64,000 nucleotides of DNA from CAWBOY01 sp963790585 (GTDB lineage Bacteria > Planctomycetota > Planctomycetia > Gemmatales > Gemmataceae). Positions within the stretch are counted from its first letter, which is position 1; every line of letters begins with the position of its first letter. Shown here in pieces: positions 7,488 to 14,287 of the stretch. The stretch is from NCBI GenBank assembly GCA_963790585.1, contig CAWBOY010000003.1, positions 1 through 64,000 of the forward strand, read 5' to 3'. The notes beneath the pieces were generated by a model, which saw nothing but the letters and a program-made list of their open reading frames with translations, was not told the origin of the DNA and did not search any database. Both the position numbers and the translations under genes were made by a program.

Positions 7488-8001
7488 AACCTGACCCCTT
7501 TGATTTGTTCTCATCCAGTTTGGCTACGATACGAACAGTCAATTTCTCATCCTCTCCTGCGGCCCAGGCTTTATATACGACGGGATTGTATCCATGATTA
7601 GCTCCCCAATCTATCTTTAGTCCATCCTTAGTATTCACAAGATACCAGCTCGTCGATGCAGAAATTTCTCGCCCGTTAAGTAGACCAGACATATCAGCTT
7701 CAACGGTCAGATAATCGGCCTTCGGGCCTTTCTTGATAGATGTGACCACGGTCTTTTGATCCTTGACATTAGGCTGGCCCTTGTATTGCCGTTCCTGTCC
7801 TTTCTCATATACGTCCGGATCCATAGCAAACTTGAGACGCTTAGCCGGGGGAGTATTATTGTATTCTGTCAAAAACTTTGTTACAACTTCTTCATTCGGG
7901 AGCGGCCCTTTAGTGTCATCCGCGCTGGACCGATCTAACTGAACGGCAAACACAAGCGCCACAAGTATTATGCTTCTCACAGGCATCCCCTCATGTTGCA
8001 T
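7462..8001 (-). CDS. Secreted hypothetical protein whose C-terminus is encoded by mobile-element sequence
   Basis: 179 residues from ATG 8001 (a second ATG at 7986 is also possible). An N-terminal signal peptide (I-I-L-V-A-L-V-F-A-V) ends near A-D-D. The body contains a small domain resembling secreted DUF-type or SnoaL-like folds of planctomycetes, but I do not recognise it firmly. The last 10-12 residues (G-S-G-L-L-C-R-K-P-S-S) are read from the AAAGGGG arm and the IS right end, so the original 3' end was lost when the composite element inserted. Confidence 0.6.
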   Translation of the reverse strand: MQHEGMPVRSIILVALVFAVQLDRSSADDTKGPLPNEEVVTKFLTEYNNTPPAKRLKFAMDPDVYEKGQERQYKGQPNVKDQKTVVTSIKKGPKADYLTVEADMSGLLNGREISASTSWYLVNTKDGLKIDWGANHGYNPVVYKAWAAGEDEKLTVRIVAKLDENKSKGSGLLCRKPSS

Positions 8002-8161
8002 TTCAATCGTTATTCCTCAACCTCGATTACATTCGAGATTACCGTCGCGAAGGAAACGATTGATGATTCGGATAAGTGGTATCGACTATCGCGGTTGATT
8101 CCACCATACCGCTCAAGCATTGTCAAGCGCCAAGCATCTTATAGCCTGCATGTTACGACGA

Positions 8162-8899
8162 TCAGAAGGTCACAAGGTCAACTCGACCACTACGAATCCA
8201 GATGTAAACCTGGCCGTCCGTCCAGCCTGTCGCAGGATTGATGGTCAATCCATGATATGCCCAATAACCTTCGTTTCTCTCATCTCCAGGCACGATAATC
8301 GCTGGTGTTTCGATTGCGTCCGGAGGCCCAAGTATTTTAGATAACTCCTGCCTGTTCAAGCCAAGTACAAGAGCTGAGAGTTCCATTCGTGTGTAAAGTC
8401 TTCTACTACTTCCGCTGCCCCTTGCAGGGCTCTCGGACTCGTTTGTCTGCGTTCCCTGATTAAGTATTACGAGCAACAATGCAACCGAAATGCAAGTGAG
8501 AAGCAATCCGACTGCGATCAGAATAGACAGTAAAATCCGATGGTCTCGACTTCGAGGCGACGGACTTTTAGATAAATGGCCCTGTGCAATCTGCTCGGTC
8601 TTCGACGCATCTTGCTCAAGTATTTTGGGAAGTGTCTGTGGAGCTTCTGGTGCAGGTGCTCGACCGGTAAAAGGTGGGAGTGGTGGCGGTACACTGATCG
8701 GATTCTTAGATTCTTTACCCCTGACTCTCTGGGCGGGTTGCGGACGCTTGATCGGAGTCGTTGGCAAGGGCACCGGATGAGAGGTCGCTGCTGGTACAAT
8801 GACGCGATGCTTACACCACGGACAACATGACGAACGCCCAACGCAATCTTCGGGCGCTGAGACCGTTTTGGAGCAAGAAGGGCAAGGGAACCGCATCAT
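8162..8899 (-). CDS. Zinc-ribbon, proline-rich linker, single-TM protein with SmpA/OmlA-like tail
   Basis: 245 residues from ATG 8899, preceded by AAAGGTGA at a good distance; the frame is open further upstream without a better site. The N-terminus has two Cys pairs (C-P-S-C and C-P-W-C), an MJ0042-like zinc ribbon common in planctomycete membrane proteins. Then comes a Pro-rich region, one membrane helix (I-L-L-S-I-L-I-A-V-G-L-L-L-T) and a C-terminal domain with a L-N-R-Q-E-L-S-K-I-L-G-P-P segment like the SmpA/OmlA (BamE-type) fold. Function unknown; probably cell-envelope associated. Confidence 0.7.
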   Translation of the reverse strand: MMRFPCPSCSKTVSAPEDCVGRSSCCPWCKHRVIVPAATSHPVPLPTTPIKRPQPAQRVRGKESKNPISVPPPLPPFTGRAPAPEAPQTLPKILEQDASKTEQIAQGHLSKSPSPRSRDHRILLSILIAVGLLLTCISVALLLVILNQGTQTNESESPARGSGSSRRLYTRMELSALVLGLNRQELSKILGPPDAIETPAIIVPGDERNEGYWAYHGLTINPATGWTDGQVYIWIRSGRVDLVTF

Positions 8900-8950
8900 G
8901 GGCCGTTCACCTTTGACAGGTGTGGGGAATGGGTACATGGGATGAAGCAA

Positions 8951-10049
8951 TCTTTATACCAGAAAGATGCCTCAATCGGCTATCAAATTTGTCCAATCCA
9001 CTTTAGCGTATTGCGCCAGCTTCAAAGAAATCAGGCTGTGCGAGGAGCATCGACTGGATTTCGTCCGTCCAAGACAGCAGACCCTTCATTCTTATCCATA
9101 GGGACAAGGGTAGCATCTTTTTGTTACGTAGGTAACAGAGCAAGGCTACTGTTACGTAGGTAACAGAGCCAGACCATTGTTACGTAGGTAACAGAGCATC
9201 ATCCGAGCTGCAGGGTATGGAGCAAGGCTACTTAACCGTCCCATTACTCAGCCTCGATCGACCTGTGCGTTAACCTCTTGGCGCTGTATCCGTCTTATGA
9301 TCCGCTAGAAGCCTGCACATAACGTAGGATTTCGCCAGAGCGACCTTCTCCAATGGAAGAACACAAGGGCAGGGATGACCGTAGACGCCCCATAAAGAGG
9401 GGGGGGGAGGGGTAAGATGGGATCGAGGGCCTGGATTAATCCTCCACTTACGGCGGATCCTTATTTACAACCTATTTGCTACCACGTTACTGACGTAATA
9501 ATGTGAGATGCTGTCTCGTCATCAGCTATCATTTGAGACATTGTTACTGACGTTATTACTCAGGATTCGATTGCCGAATAGATTCTTCCATAACCTCAGC
9601 TTCATACGGCATCGTTAGGCGCCATTTCTATTGTGACCGTTTCTATACGCATTCATTGCGTACTGTCCATTGCGTGCAACGCGCATAACCCTAAGCAACA
9701 ATTAGCTTTGCGACTCCGGCCGTCAGCAACTGCCCCAAGCACGAGCGCTTCGGTCGATCCCATCTCAGCTTACTTAGCTCCATAGCGCTGATCACAATTT
9801 GGCGAAATCGAGCAAGAATTTCTGGAACAGCTCCTGCCTCGACGCGACATTACTAGGGACAGCCGCGATCAAGTACCGCCCCTTGACACGAAGACAAGCT
9901 ACGAATGACGACTAGCTCGCAAGCGCCTCTTGTTTCAAATCCCAATTTGCTAAGCAGCGACATCTTTAGCTAGAGTCCGGGCGACCATTGAGTCCTGATT
10001 TCGACCCATGATTACAAGGAATGACCTGTTGATGAAGAGAGTTATTGCC
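8951..10049. other. 1.1-kb non-coding, relatively AT-rich region with repeats, possible island left end
   Basis: No gene is convincing on either strand. It holds the three-copy 28-bp-period array at 9122-9197, a second pair of GTTACTGACGT-type repeats at 9486-9496 and 9543-9553, and a G-rich run near 9400. It lies directly upstream of an AlpA-like gene and a primase-like fragment, so it may contain a replication, excision or attachment site of an integrated element. Confidence 0.5.
9122..9197. repeat. Three near-palindromic 20-bp repeats at an exact 28-bp period (iteron-like)
   Basis: Copies begin at 9122, 9150 and 9178. Each contains GTTACGTAGGTAAC followed by AGAGC, separated by 8-bp spacers of different sequence. 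The unit is nearly its own reverse complement, as in a dimer-binding operator or an origin iteron. Period 28 is not a multiple of one helical turn (10.5), so face-to-face phasing is imperfect. Confidence 0.8.
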
Positions 10050-10262
10050 ATGAATACCGATTCAGCCATCGACGTCGAACTGGTCGACGTAAAGGATGTC
10101 GCCCGAATGCTTTGTTGCTCTACGCGACATGTGTTCCGTCTAAATGATGCCGGGAAGATGCCAATGAAAGTGAAGTTATTCTCATTGGCCCGTTGGCGCA
10201 GGTCTGAGTTAGTTGCTTGGATTGCAGCGGGCTGTCCCTCGAACCAGAGGGAGCAACAATGA
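10050..10262 (+). CDS. AlpA/excisionase-like helix-turn-helix protein
   Basis: 70 residues from ATG 10050, with AAGAGAG upstream; an ATG at 10008 would add 14 residues. The core V-D-V-K-D-V-A-R-M-L-C-C-S-T-R-H-V-F-R is the winged MerR-like HTH of AlpA/Xis-type regulators, followed by a basic W-R-R-S-E-L-V-A-W-I segment. Such genes typically sit next to primase-like genes in phage satellites and integrated islands, where they regulate integrase expression or excision. The stop overlaps the next start as ATGA. Confidence 0.75.
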   Translation: MNTDSAIDVELVDVKDVARMLCCSTRHVFRLNDAGKMPMKVKLFSLARWRRSELVAWIAAGCPSNQREQQ

Positions 10263-10450
10263 GCGACAGACTTTACAACGAAGACTGCTTGCGTGATTTA
10301 GGCCACACCGAGGATGAAATCCGCTTTCTGCTTAAATATGCGAATCACGGACCTAGAGGGAATCCATTTTTGACTGAGGACGAATACGAGCGAGGGCTAC
10401 TTGCGTTACAAGACCTAGAAAGCTCCTCAAGAAGAAAGGGCGGTTGTTAG
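10259..10450 (+). CDS. Small acidic hypothetical protein coupled to the AlpA-like gene
   Basis: 63 residues starting at the ATG that overlaps the upstream stop (ATGA at 10259-10262). It is acidic with a D-L-G-H-T-E-D-E-I-R-F-L-L-K-Y-A helix. I recognise no family. Tight coupling to the AlpA-like gene and to the following primase-like start suggests one operon of a small integrated element. Confidence 0.6.
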   Translation: MSDRLYNEDCLRDLGHTEDEIRFLLKYANHGPRGNPFLTEDEYERGLLALQDLESSSRRKGGC

Positions 10451-10604
10451 TGTTGAAGGTAAGTCAAGTATTCCCAGATGATTCACGCATCGCTGCTGAG
10501 CTTTATCTCTCCAAAGGGCTATCACCTATTCCGCTACCACCGCGAAGCAAAGGTGAAGGACTCTCAGAGGGATGGAAGGAAATGCGGCTAACCACCGAGA
10601 AAAG
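10444..10604 (+). pseudogene. N-terminal stub of a primase/polymerase (prim-pol) gene interrupted by a RAYT element
   Basis: About 52 codons, overlapping the preceding gene's end. The segment A-A-E-L-Y-L-S-K-G-L-S-P-I-P-L-P-P-R-S-K is the start typical of bifunctional DNA primase/polymerase N-terminal domains, used by plasmids, phages and islands to prime replication. The frame then runs into the AAAAGGGGTC arm of the RAYT element at about 10,602 and stops at 10,630. I see no continuation of the primase downstream of that element. Confidence 0.6.
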
Positions 10605-11617
10605 AAAAGGGGTCGGGAGTCGTTTCTGTTGACAGCCACGCTGGCATCGGGTAATTTCGTTCCATGCCACGACGCTTGCGCTGCAATACCGGTGGTTATG
10701 TCTACCACGTGCTCAATCGGGCTGTGGGCCGCTCCACCCTCTTTCAAAAAGACGGCGATTACGCGGCCTTCGAAAAGGTCCTGCGGCAAGCCAAGGACTG
10801 GCGGCCGATCCGCCTCCTGGGCTACTGTTTGATGCCCAACCATTGGCACTTGCTGCTTTGGCCGGCACACGACGGCGATTTGTCGGAGTTCATGCGTTGG
10901 CTGACGGTCACCCACACCCAACGGTACCACGCTCACTACCACACCAGCGGGGAGGGTCCGCTGTACCAGGGGCGGTTCAAGTCGTTTCCGATTCAGGAGG
11001 ATGAACATTTTCTTACGGTGTTGCGTTATGTCGAACGAAACCCCTTGCGGGCTGGATTGGTACAGCAGGCCGAGGACTGGCGCTGGTCCAGCTTGTGGCA
11101 GCGCCGCCAGCGCAGTCCGCAGCCCTTGATCGAGGAAGGTCCCGTACCGTTGCCACGGAGTTGGCGGGCGCACGTCAATGCGGTTCAGACCGAAGCGGAA
11201 CCGGAGGCGCTGAGGCGCTCGGTGCGCCGGGGCAGTCCTTACGGAGATGCGGCGTGGATGTCCAAGACCGCCACGCTCCTGGGACTGGAGGCAAACTTGC
11301 GACCGCAGGGTCGGCCGCCCAAGAAGAAAACGGGCGCGACAGATTGACAAACGACTCCCGACCCCTTTTCTTCCCGAGGAAGGTCCCGTACCGTTGCCAC
11401 GGAGTTGGCGGGCGCACGTCAATGCGGTTCAGACCGAAGCGGAACTGGAGGCGCTGAGGCGCTCGAGTGCGCCGGGGCAGTCCTTACGGAGATGCGGCGT
11501 GGATGTCCAAGACCGCCACGCTCCTGGGACTGGAGGCAACCTTGCGACCGCAGGGTCGGCCGCCCAAGAAGAAAACGGGCGCGACAGATTGACAAACGAC
11601 TCCCGACCCCTTTTCTT
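10602..11617 (+). mobile_element. RAYT element 2 with 24-bp inverted ends, right end duplicated
   Basis: A 24-bp arm (core AAAAGGGGTCGGGAGTCG) at 10602-10625 is repeated as its exact reverse complement at 11349-11372 and again at 11594-11617. The element carries one RAYT gene. The arm starts with the same AAAGGGGTC as the composite element at 1484. It interrupts a primase-like gene. The second right arm comes from a 244-bp tandem duplication of the element's 3' part. Confidence 0.8.
10664..11347 (+). CDS. REP-associated tyrosine transposase (RAYT), second copy
   Basis: 227 residues from ATG 10664. The same landmarks as the copy at 1540 are present: HUH motif H60-W-H62, G-P-L-Y-Q-G-R-F-K-S-F-P, and likely catalytic Tyr122 in R-Y-V-E-R-N-P-L-R-A. 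It has a longer, basic C-terminal tail (R-P-P-K-K-K). The gene lies between matched AAAAGGGGTC arms, which are the expected REP substrates. The 3' 216 bp are repeated directly downstream. Confidence 0.92.
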   Translation: MPRRLRCNTGGYVYHVLNRAVGRSTLFQKDGDYAAFEKVLRQAKDWRPIRLLGYCLMPNHWHLLLWPAHDGDLSEFMRWLTVTHTQRYHAHYHTSGEGPLYQGRFKSFPIQEDEHFLTVLRYVERNPLRAGLVQQAEDWRWSSLWQRRQRSPQPLIEEGPVPLPRSWRAHVNAVQTEAEPEALRRSVRRGSPYGDAAWMSKTATLLGLEANLRPQGRPPKKKTGATD

Positions 11618-11619
11618 CC
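11131..11619 (+). repeat. 244-bp tandem duplication of the RAYT 3' end
   Basis: The sequence from 11131 to 11374 (last 70 codons of the RAYT gene plus the terminal arm) recurs at 11375-11619. The second copy has one extra base near 11465 (CTCGAGTGC against CTCGGTGC) and a few substitutions, so it is out of frame and non-coding. The repeat joint coincides with the right terminal arm. Confidence 0.9.
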
Positions 11620-11683
11620 TCTAGGCCTTACCTTGATGCTCCGCTGGTGGTTGACGGAGTTGCCCGCTAATTTTGAGGTTGAG

Positions 11684-12100
11684 ATGTCAGCAGAAACTTT
11701 CGTTTATGGATATATTGGTTTGGATTCGGTCCATCGTGATCAGAACAAATGTTTGTTCGTTCACCATCCATTTGACGACTTATATCCGTTTCCGAATATA
11801 TTCTCTGATATTCGGCCTGGCTATGGATGTGACATGATCTCTTTTGCTGGGAGCTTAAAATCTCTCGATGAGGACTGGAATGAGTGGCAGACTCGTTTCG
11901 AAAATCTATTGTTTTTGCTGTTTGTGCGCTCGGCTCGGGTTCATTTGGAGCATGAGTCCGACGGGATGGTGCAATCCGTCGGATATCTGTGCAAGGAGGG
12001 CTGGGAGGCCACAATACCGCTTGCACATAGATCGTGGACTAAATGGTACTATTCTGTAGATGGTCTGGCAGGTGCGGCCGTGCCGGTGTGTCCCGGTTAA
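11684..12100 (+). CDS. Hypothetical protein, C-terminus fused to element-like sequence
   Basis: 138 residues from ATG 11684, preceded by GAGGTTGAG; the open frame extends upstream into the RAYT duplication, which is certainly not part of this gene. The sequence (F-V-Y-G-Y-I-G-L-D-S-V-H-R-D-Q-N-K) is soluble, acidic and aromatic-rich; I recognise no domain. The last residues and the stop lie in the repeated TGTCCCGGTTAAAAACT sequence, which looks like an insertion-sequence end, so the natural C-terminus may be lost. Confidence 0.5.
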   Translation: MSAETFVYGYIGLDSVHRDQNKCLFVHHPFDDLYPFPNIFSDIRPGYGCDMISFAGSLKSLDEDWNEWQTRFENLLFLLFVRSARVHLEHESDGMVQSVGYLCKEGWEATIPLAHRSWTKWYYSVDGLAGAAVPVCPG

Positions 12101-12127
12101 AAACTAAAGGTGTCCCGGTTAAAAACT
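12089..12127 (+). repeat. Two direct 17-bp repeats TGTCCCGGTTAAAAACT, 22 bp apart
   Basis: Copies are at 12089-12105 and 12111-12127, followed by CCGGGACC, which pairs with the CCCGG core. Tandem copies of this kind are typical of insertion-sequence termini. No transposase is attached, so this is probably a solo end. Confidence 0.7.
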
Positions 12128-13078
12128 CCGGGACCACCGTGTCCATGTATTTTCGAGGTTCAAGTACGATTTCATGAAGCGCGAATGTCCCAAAACAAAA
12201 ATCAATGCGGATGGTTAATGTGCGTGCATGTTCAATCGACGCGCACAGCGGACGCGTAGGTGAAGCGTGTTTTTAACTTTGCGACAGCAACTCAGGCTGC
12301 TTGCTGTCGGCTATAGGTGGTTAAAATTCTGCCCAAGAGTTCGTTAGGCACATTATCCTCCAGTGAGAGGCGTTCTCTATGCCCATTTCACCAAAGCCGT
12401 ATGCGTTTTGAGGAGAGCAACTTCTGATTTTTCAACGAATGCATTATGAGGGTATTGATTGAAGCGCTCTGCTTATAGTGGACAATACTAGTCTCTTGTT
12501 TGGCAAGGGTGGTACGAGGCAAGATTGCCTGGTTTCACGAGCATCGACGCAAATCCCTTGCCCATATGGATTTAATGTAAACATCATCAAAACGATCAAC
12601 ATTGTTAAAACGACCACCCTTGCCAAAAGTGATTTGGCATGGCAAGGGTGGTCAGGCGTTGTGAAGTATCTGTGAATTCGTTCGGTGGGGTTATGGGGGG
12701 GCCGAATGAAACGAATTTTGGCCGTTTTCTCATAATTGCAGGCGGCCCTGATTTGACTGAGACCGGCAACAAGCGACCTGCGCCTCTACGTCCATCTCAG
12801 CCAAGTGACGCTCCCGGACAGACCGGCGTGCAGGGGGGGCGTTCGTGGATTTGCTTGCATCTCGCCCATTCGCCACGCTTCAACGTCAATCGTGACAATA
12901 TGTTATAGTTGGCGAGCGAGATGCAAACTGCTCTGACATTTTTTGCATCTCGCCCTGACCGTGGGACTTTGCCATAGTACGCGCCTGGAGCTGGTATCTG
13001 TGTTGATGTGTTCTCGATCATCCTCGCTCACTAGAATGACAGTCCGTTTCGCGCAACTTTTTCGTATCTCGGTGCGCT
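12101..13078. other. Roughly 1 kb non-coding region upstream of ispC
   Basis: No gene seen. It holds a hairpin around 12612-12652 with arms ACCACCCTTGCC / GGCAAGGGTGGT, another copy of that arm near 12500, and the 108-bp dispersed element (12847-12954). The ispC promoter should lie in the last 100 bp, but I cannot point to convincing -35/-10 boxes. Confidence 0.5.
12847..12954 (+). repeat. 108-bp dispersed structured element, copy A
   Basis: It begins GGATTTGCTTGCATCTCGCC and ends TTTTTTGCATCTCGCC, with GCGAGATGCAAA in between. The middle arm can therefore pair with either outer arm, giving two alternative hairpins. An inverted second copy of exactly the same length lies at 29932-30039. A central ATGTTATAG is conserved in both. 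It lies 125 bp before ispC. It could be a small RNA, an attenuator or a non-autonomous element. Confidence 0.75.
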
Positions 13079-14287
13079 GTGGACAAGGCCGTCACCAATT
13101 CGCTGCCGACGCGCCGCCGAGTGGTCATTCTCGGCTCTACCGGCTCGATCGGGACCAATGCTCTGGACGTCGTGTCGGCGCTGCCGGATCGATTGCAAGT
13201 TGTTGGGCTCTCGGCACATTCTTCGTGGGCGGCTCTCTTCGATCAGGCGCGGCGCTATCGGCCGCGCTGGGTGGCGCTCACGGATCCAATCGTGGCCAGG
13301 CAGGCTGATCGCACGTTATTGCCGGGGGATTGCGAGTTTTTGTCAGGGCCTGACGGCGTTGCTCGAATGGTCGCGGATGCGGATGTGGACGTCGTTCTTA
13401 GCGCCGTCGTCGGCGCGGCGGGGTTGCAAGGCACCTGGGCCGCGCTCGAAGCGGGTAAAACGGTGGCGGTAGCCAATAAAGAGACGTTGGTCCTCGCCGG
13501 TTCGCTCGTGATGGAGTTGGCTGAGCGACGCGGGGCTCGGCTGCTGCCGGTTGATAGCGAACACTCGGCCATTTTTCAGGCGCTTCAGGGCAACACGTTG
13601 GCGAGCGTGGAGCGGATCGTTCTTACTGGGAGCGGCGGTCCTTTTCGCGGTCGATCGCGCGCTGACCTGGAGAGCGTGACCATCGAGCAGGCCTTGCGGC
13701 ACCCGACCTGGCGCATGGGGCCAAAGATCACTGTCGATTCCGCAACGCTCATGAACAAGGCTCTGGAACTGATCGAAGCTCACTGGCTGTTCGGAATCGA
13801 GCCAGAGCGGATCGACGTGATCATCCATCCGGAATCGGTGATTCATTCTTTCGTCGAATTCCGCGACGGTTCCGTGATGGCGCAGTTGTCGCCGCCAGAT
13901 ATGAGGCTACCGATTCAGTATGCGTTCACCTATCCGGAGCGCGTGCCAGGGCCGACGCGGAAGCTCAACTGGCGCGAGTTGACAGCGTTGCATTTCGAAC
14001 AGCCTGATTGCGAGACGTTCCCGGCGTTACAATTAGGTTACGAGGTCGCACGAAAGGGCGGCACCTGCGGAGCGGTGCTGAACGCGGCTAACGAGGCCGC
14101 CGTCGAGCGGTTTCTGCGGGGCGAGTTGGCGTTTCTCGATATATCACGAGCGTGCCGGGCCGCCCTGGATCACCATAACTTTAGTCCCAGGCCGACGTTG
14201 ACCGAATTGGCCGACGCCGACCGCTGGGCTCGACAGGAGATAGTGCGTTGGAACCGTCCCCGAACCCGAACAGCCCCGACAGCCTGA
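13079..14287 (+). CDS. ispC: 1-deoxy-D-xylulose 5-phosphate reductoisomerase
   Basis: 402 residues from GTG 13079, close to the usual length (about 390-400). It converts DXP to MEP with NADPH, the committed step of the MEP isoprenoid pathway, in the cytoplasm. Visible landmarks are the dinucleotide loop G-S-T-G-S-I-G (19-25), A-N-K-E-T-L-V, the metal-binding D-S-E-H-S-A-I-F, S-G-G-P-F-R-G, and the conserved M-G-P-K-I-T-V-D-S-A-T-L-M-N-K block. The rseP start lies inside its 3' end, 40 bp before the stop, a coupling seen in many bacteria. The protein ends in a variable Arg/Thr-rich tail. Confidence 0.97.
   Translation: MDKAVTNSLPTRRRVVILGSTGSIGTNALDVVSALPDRLQVVGLSAHSSWAALFDQARRYRPRWVALTDPIVARQADRTLLPGDCEFLSGPDGVARMVADADVDVVLSAVVGAAGLQGTWAALEAGKTVAVANKETLVLAGSLVMELAERRGARLLPVDSEHSAIFQALQGNTLASVERIVLTGSGGPFRGRSRADLESVTIEQALRHPTWRMGPKITVDSATLMNKALELIEAHWLFGIEPERIDVIIHPESVIHSFVEFRDGSVMAQLSPPDMRLPIQYAFTYPERVPGPTRKLNWRELTALHFEQPDCETFPALQLGYEVARKGGTCGAVLNAANEAAVERFLRGELAFLDISRACRAALDHHNFSPRPTLTELADADRWARQEIVRWNRPRTRTAPTA

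Larger units (their letters stand above)
1484..7502. mobile_element. Composite insertion bounded by a perfect 22-bp inverted repeat
   Basis: Positions 1484-1505 are the exact reverse complement of a 22-bp sequence at 6497-6512 continued at 7497-7502; the interruption is the 975-bp IS at 6513-7487 plus one copy of its 9-bp target duplication. The arm core is AAAGGGGTCAGGTTC. Inside lie a RAYT transposase, an IS21-type unit and the nested IS. The left boundary cuts a recombinase gene and the right boundary is fused to the end of a secreted-protein gene. The arms resemble those of the second RAYT element near 10,602, so the RAYT element is probably the oldest layer and the other elements landed in it. 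Confidence 0.65.

Noticed and set aside
9122..9197. CRISPR-like array of three repeats
   Set aside because: Only three 20-bp repeats with 8-bp spacers and no cas genes; the near-palindrome and strict period fit iterons or operators better.
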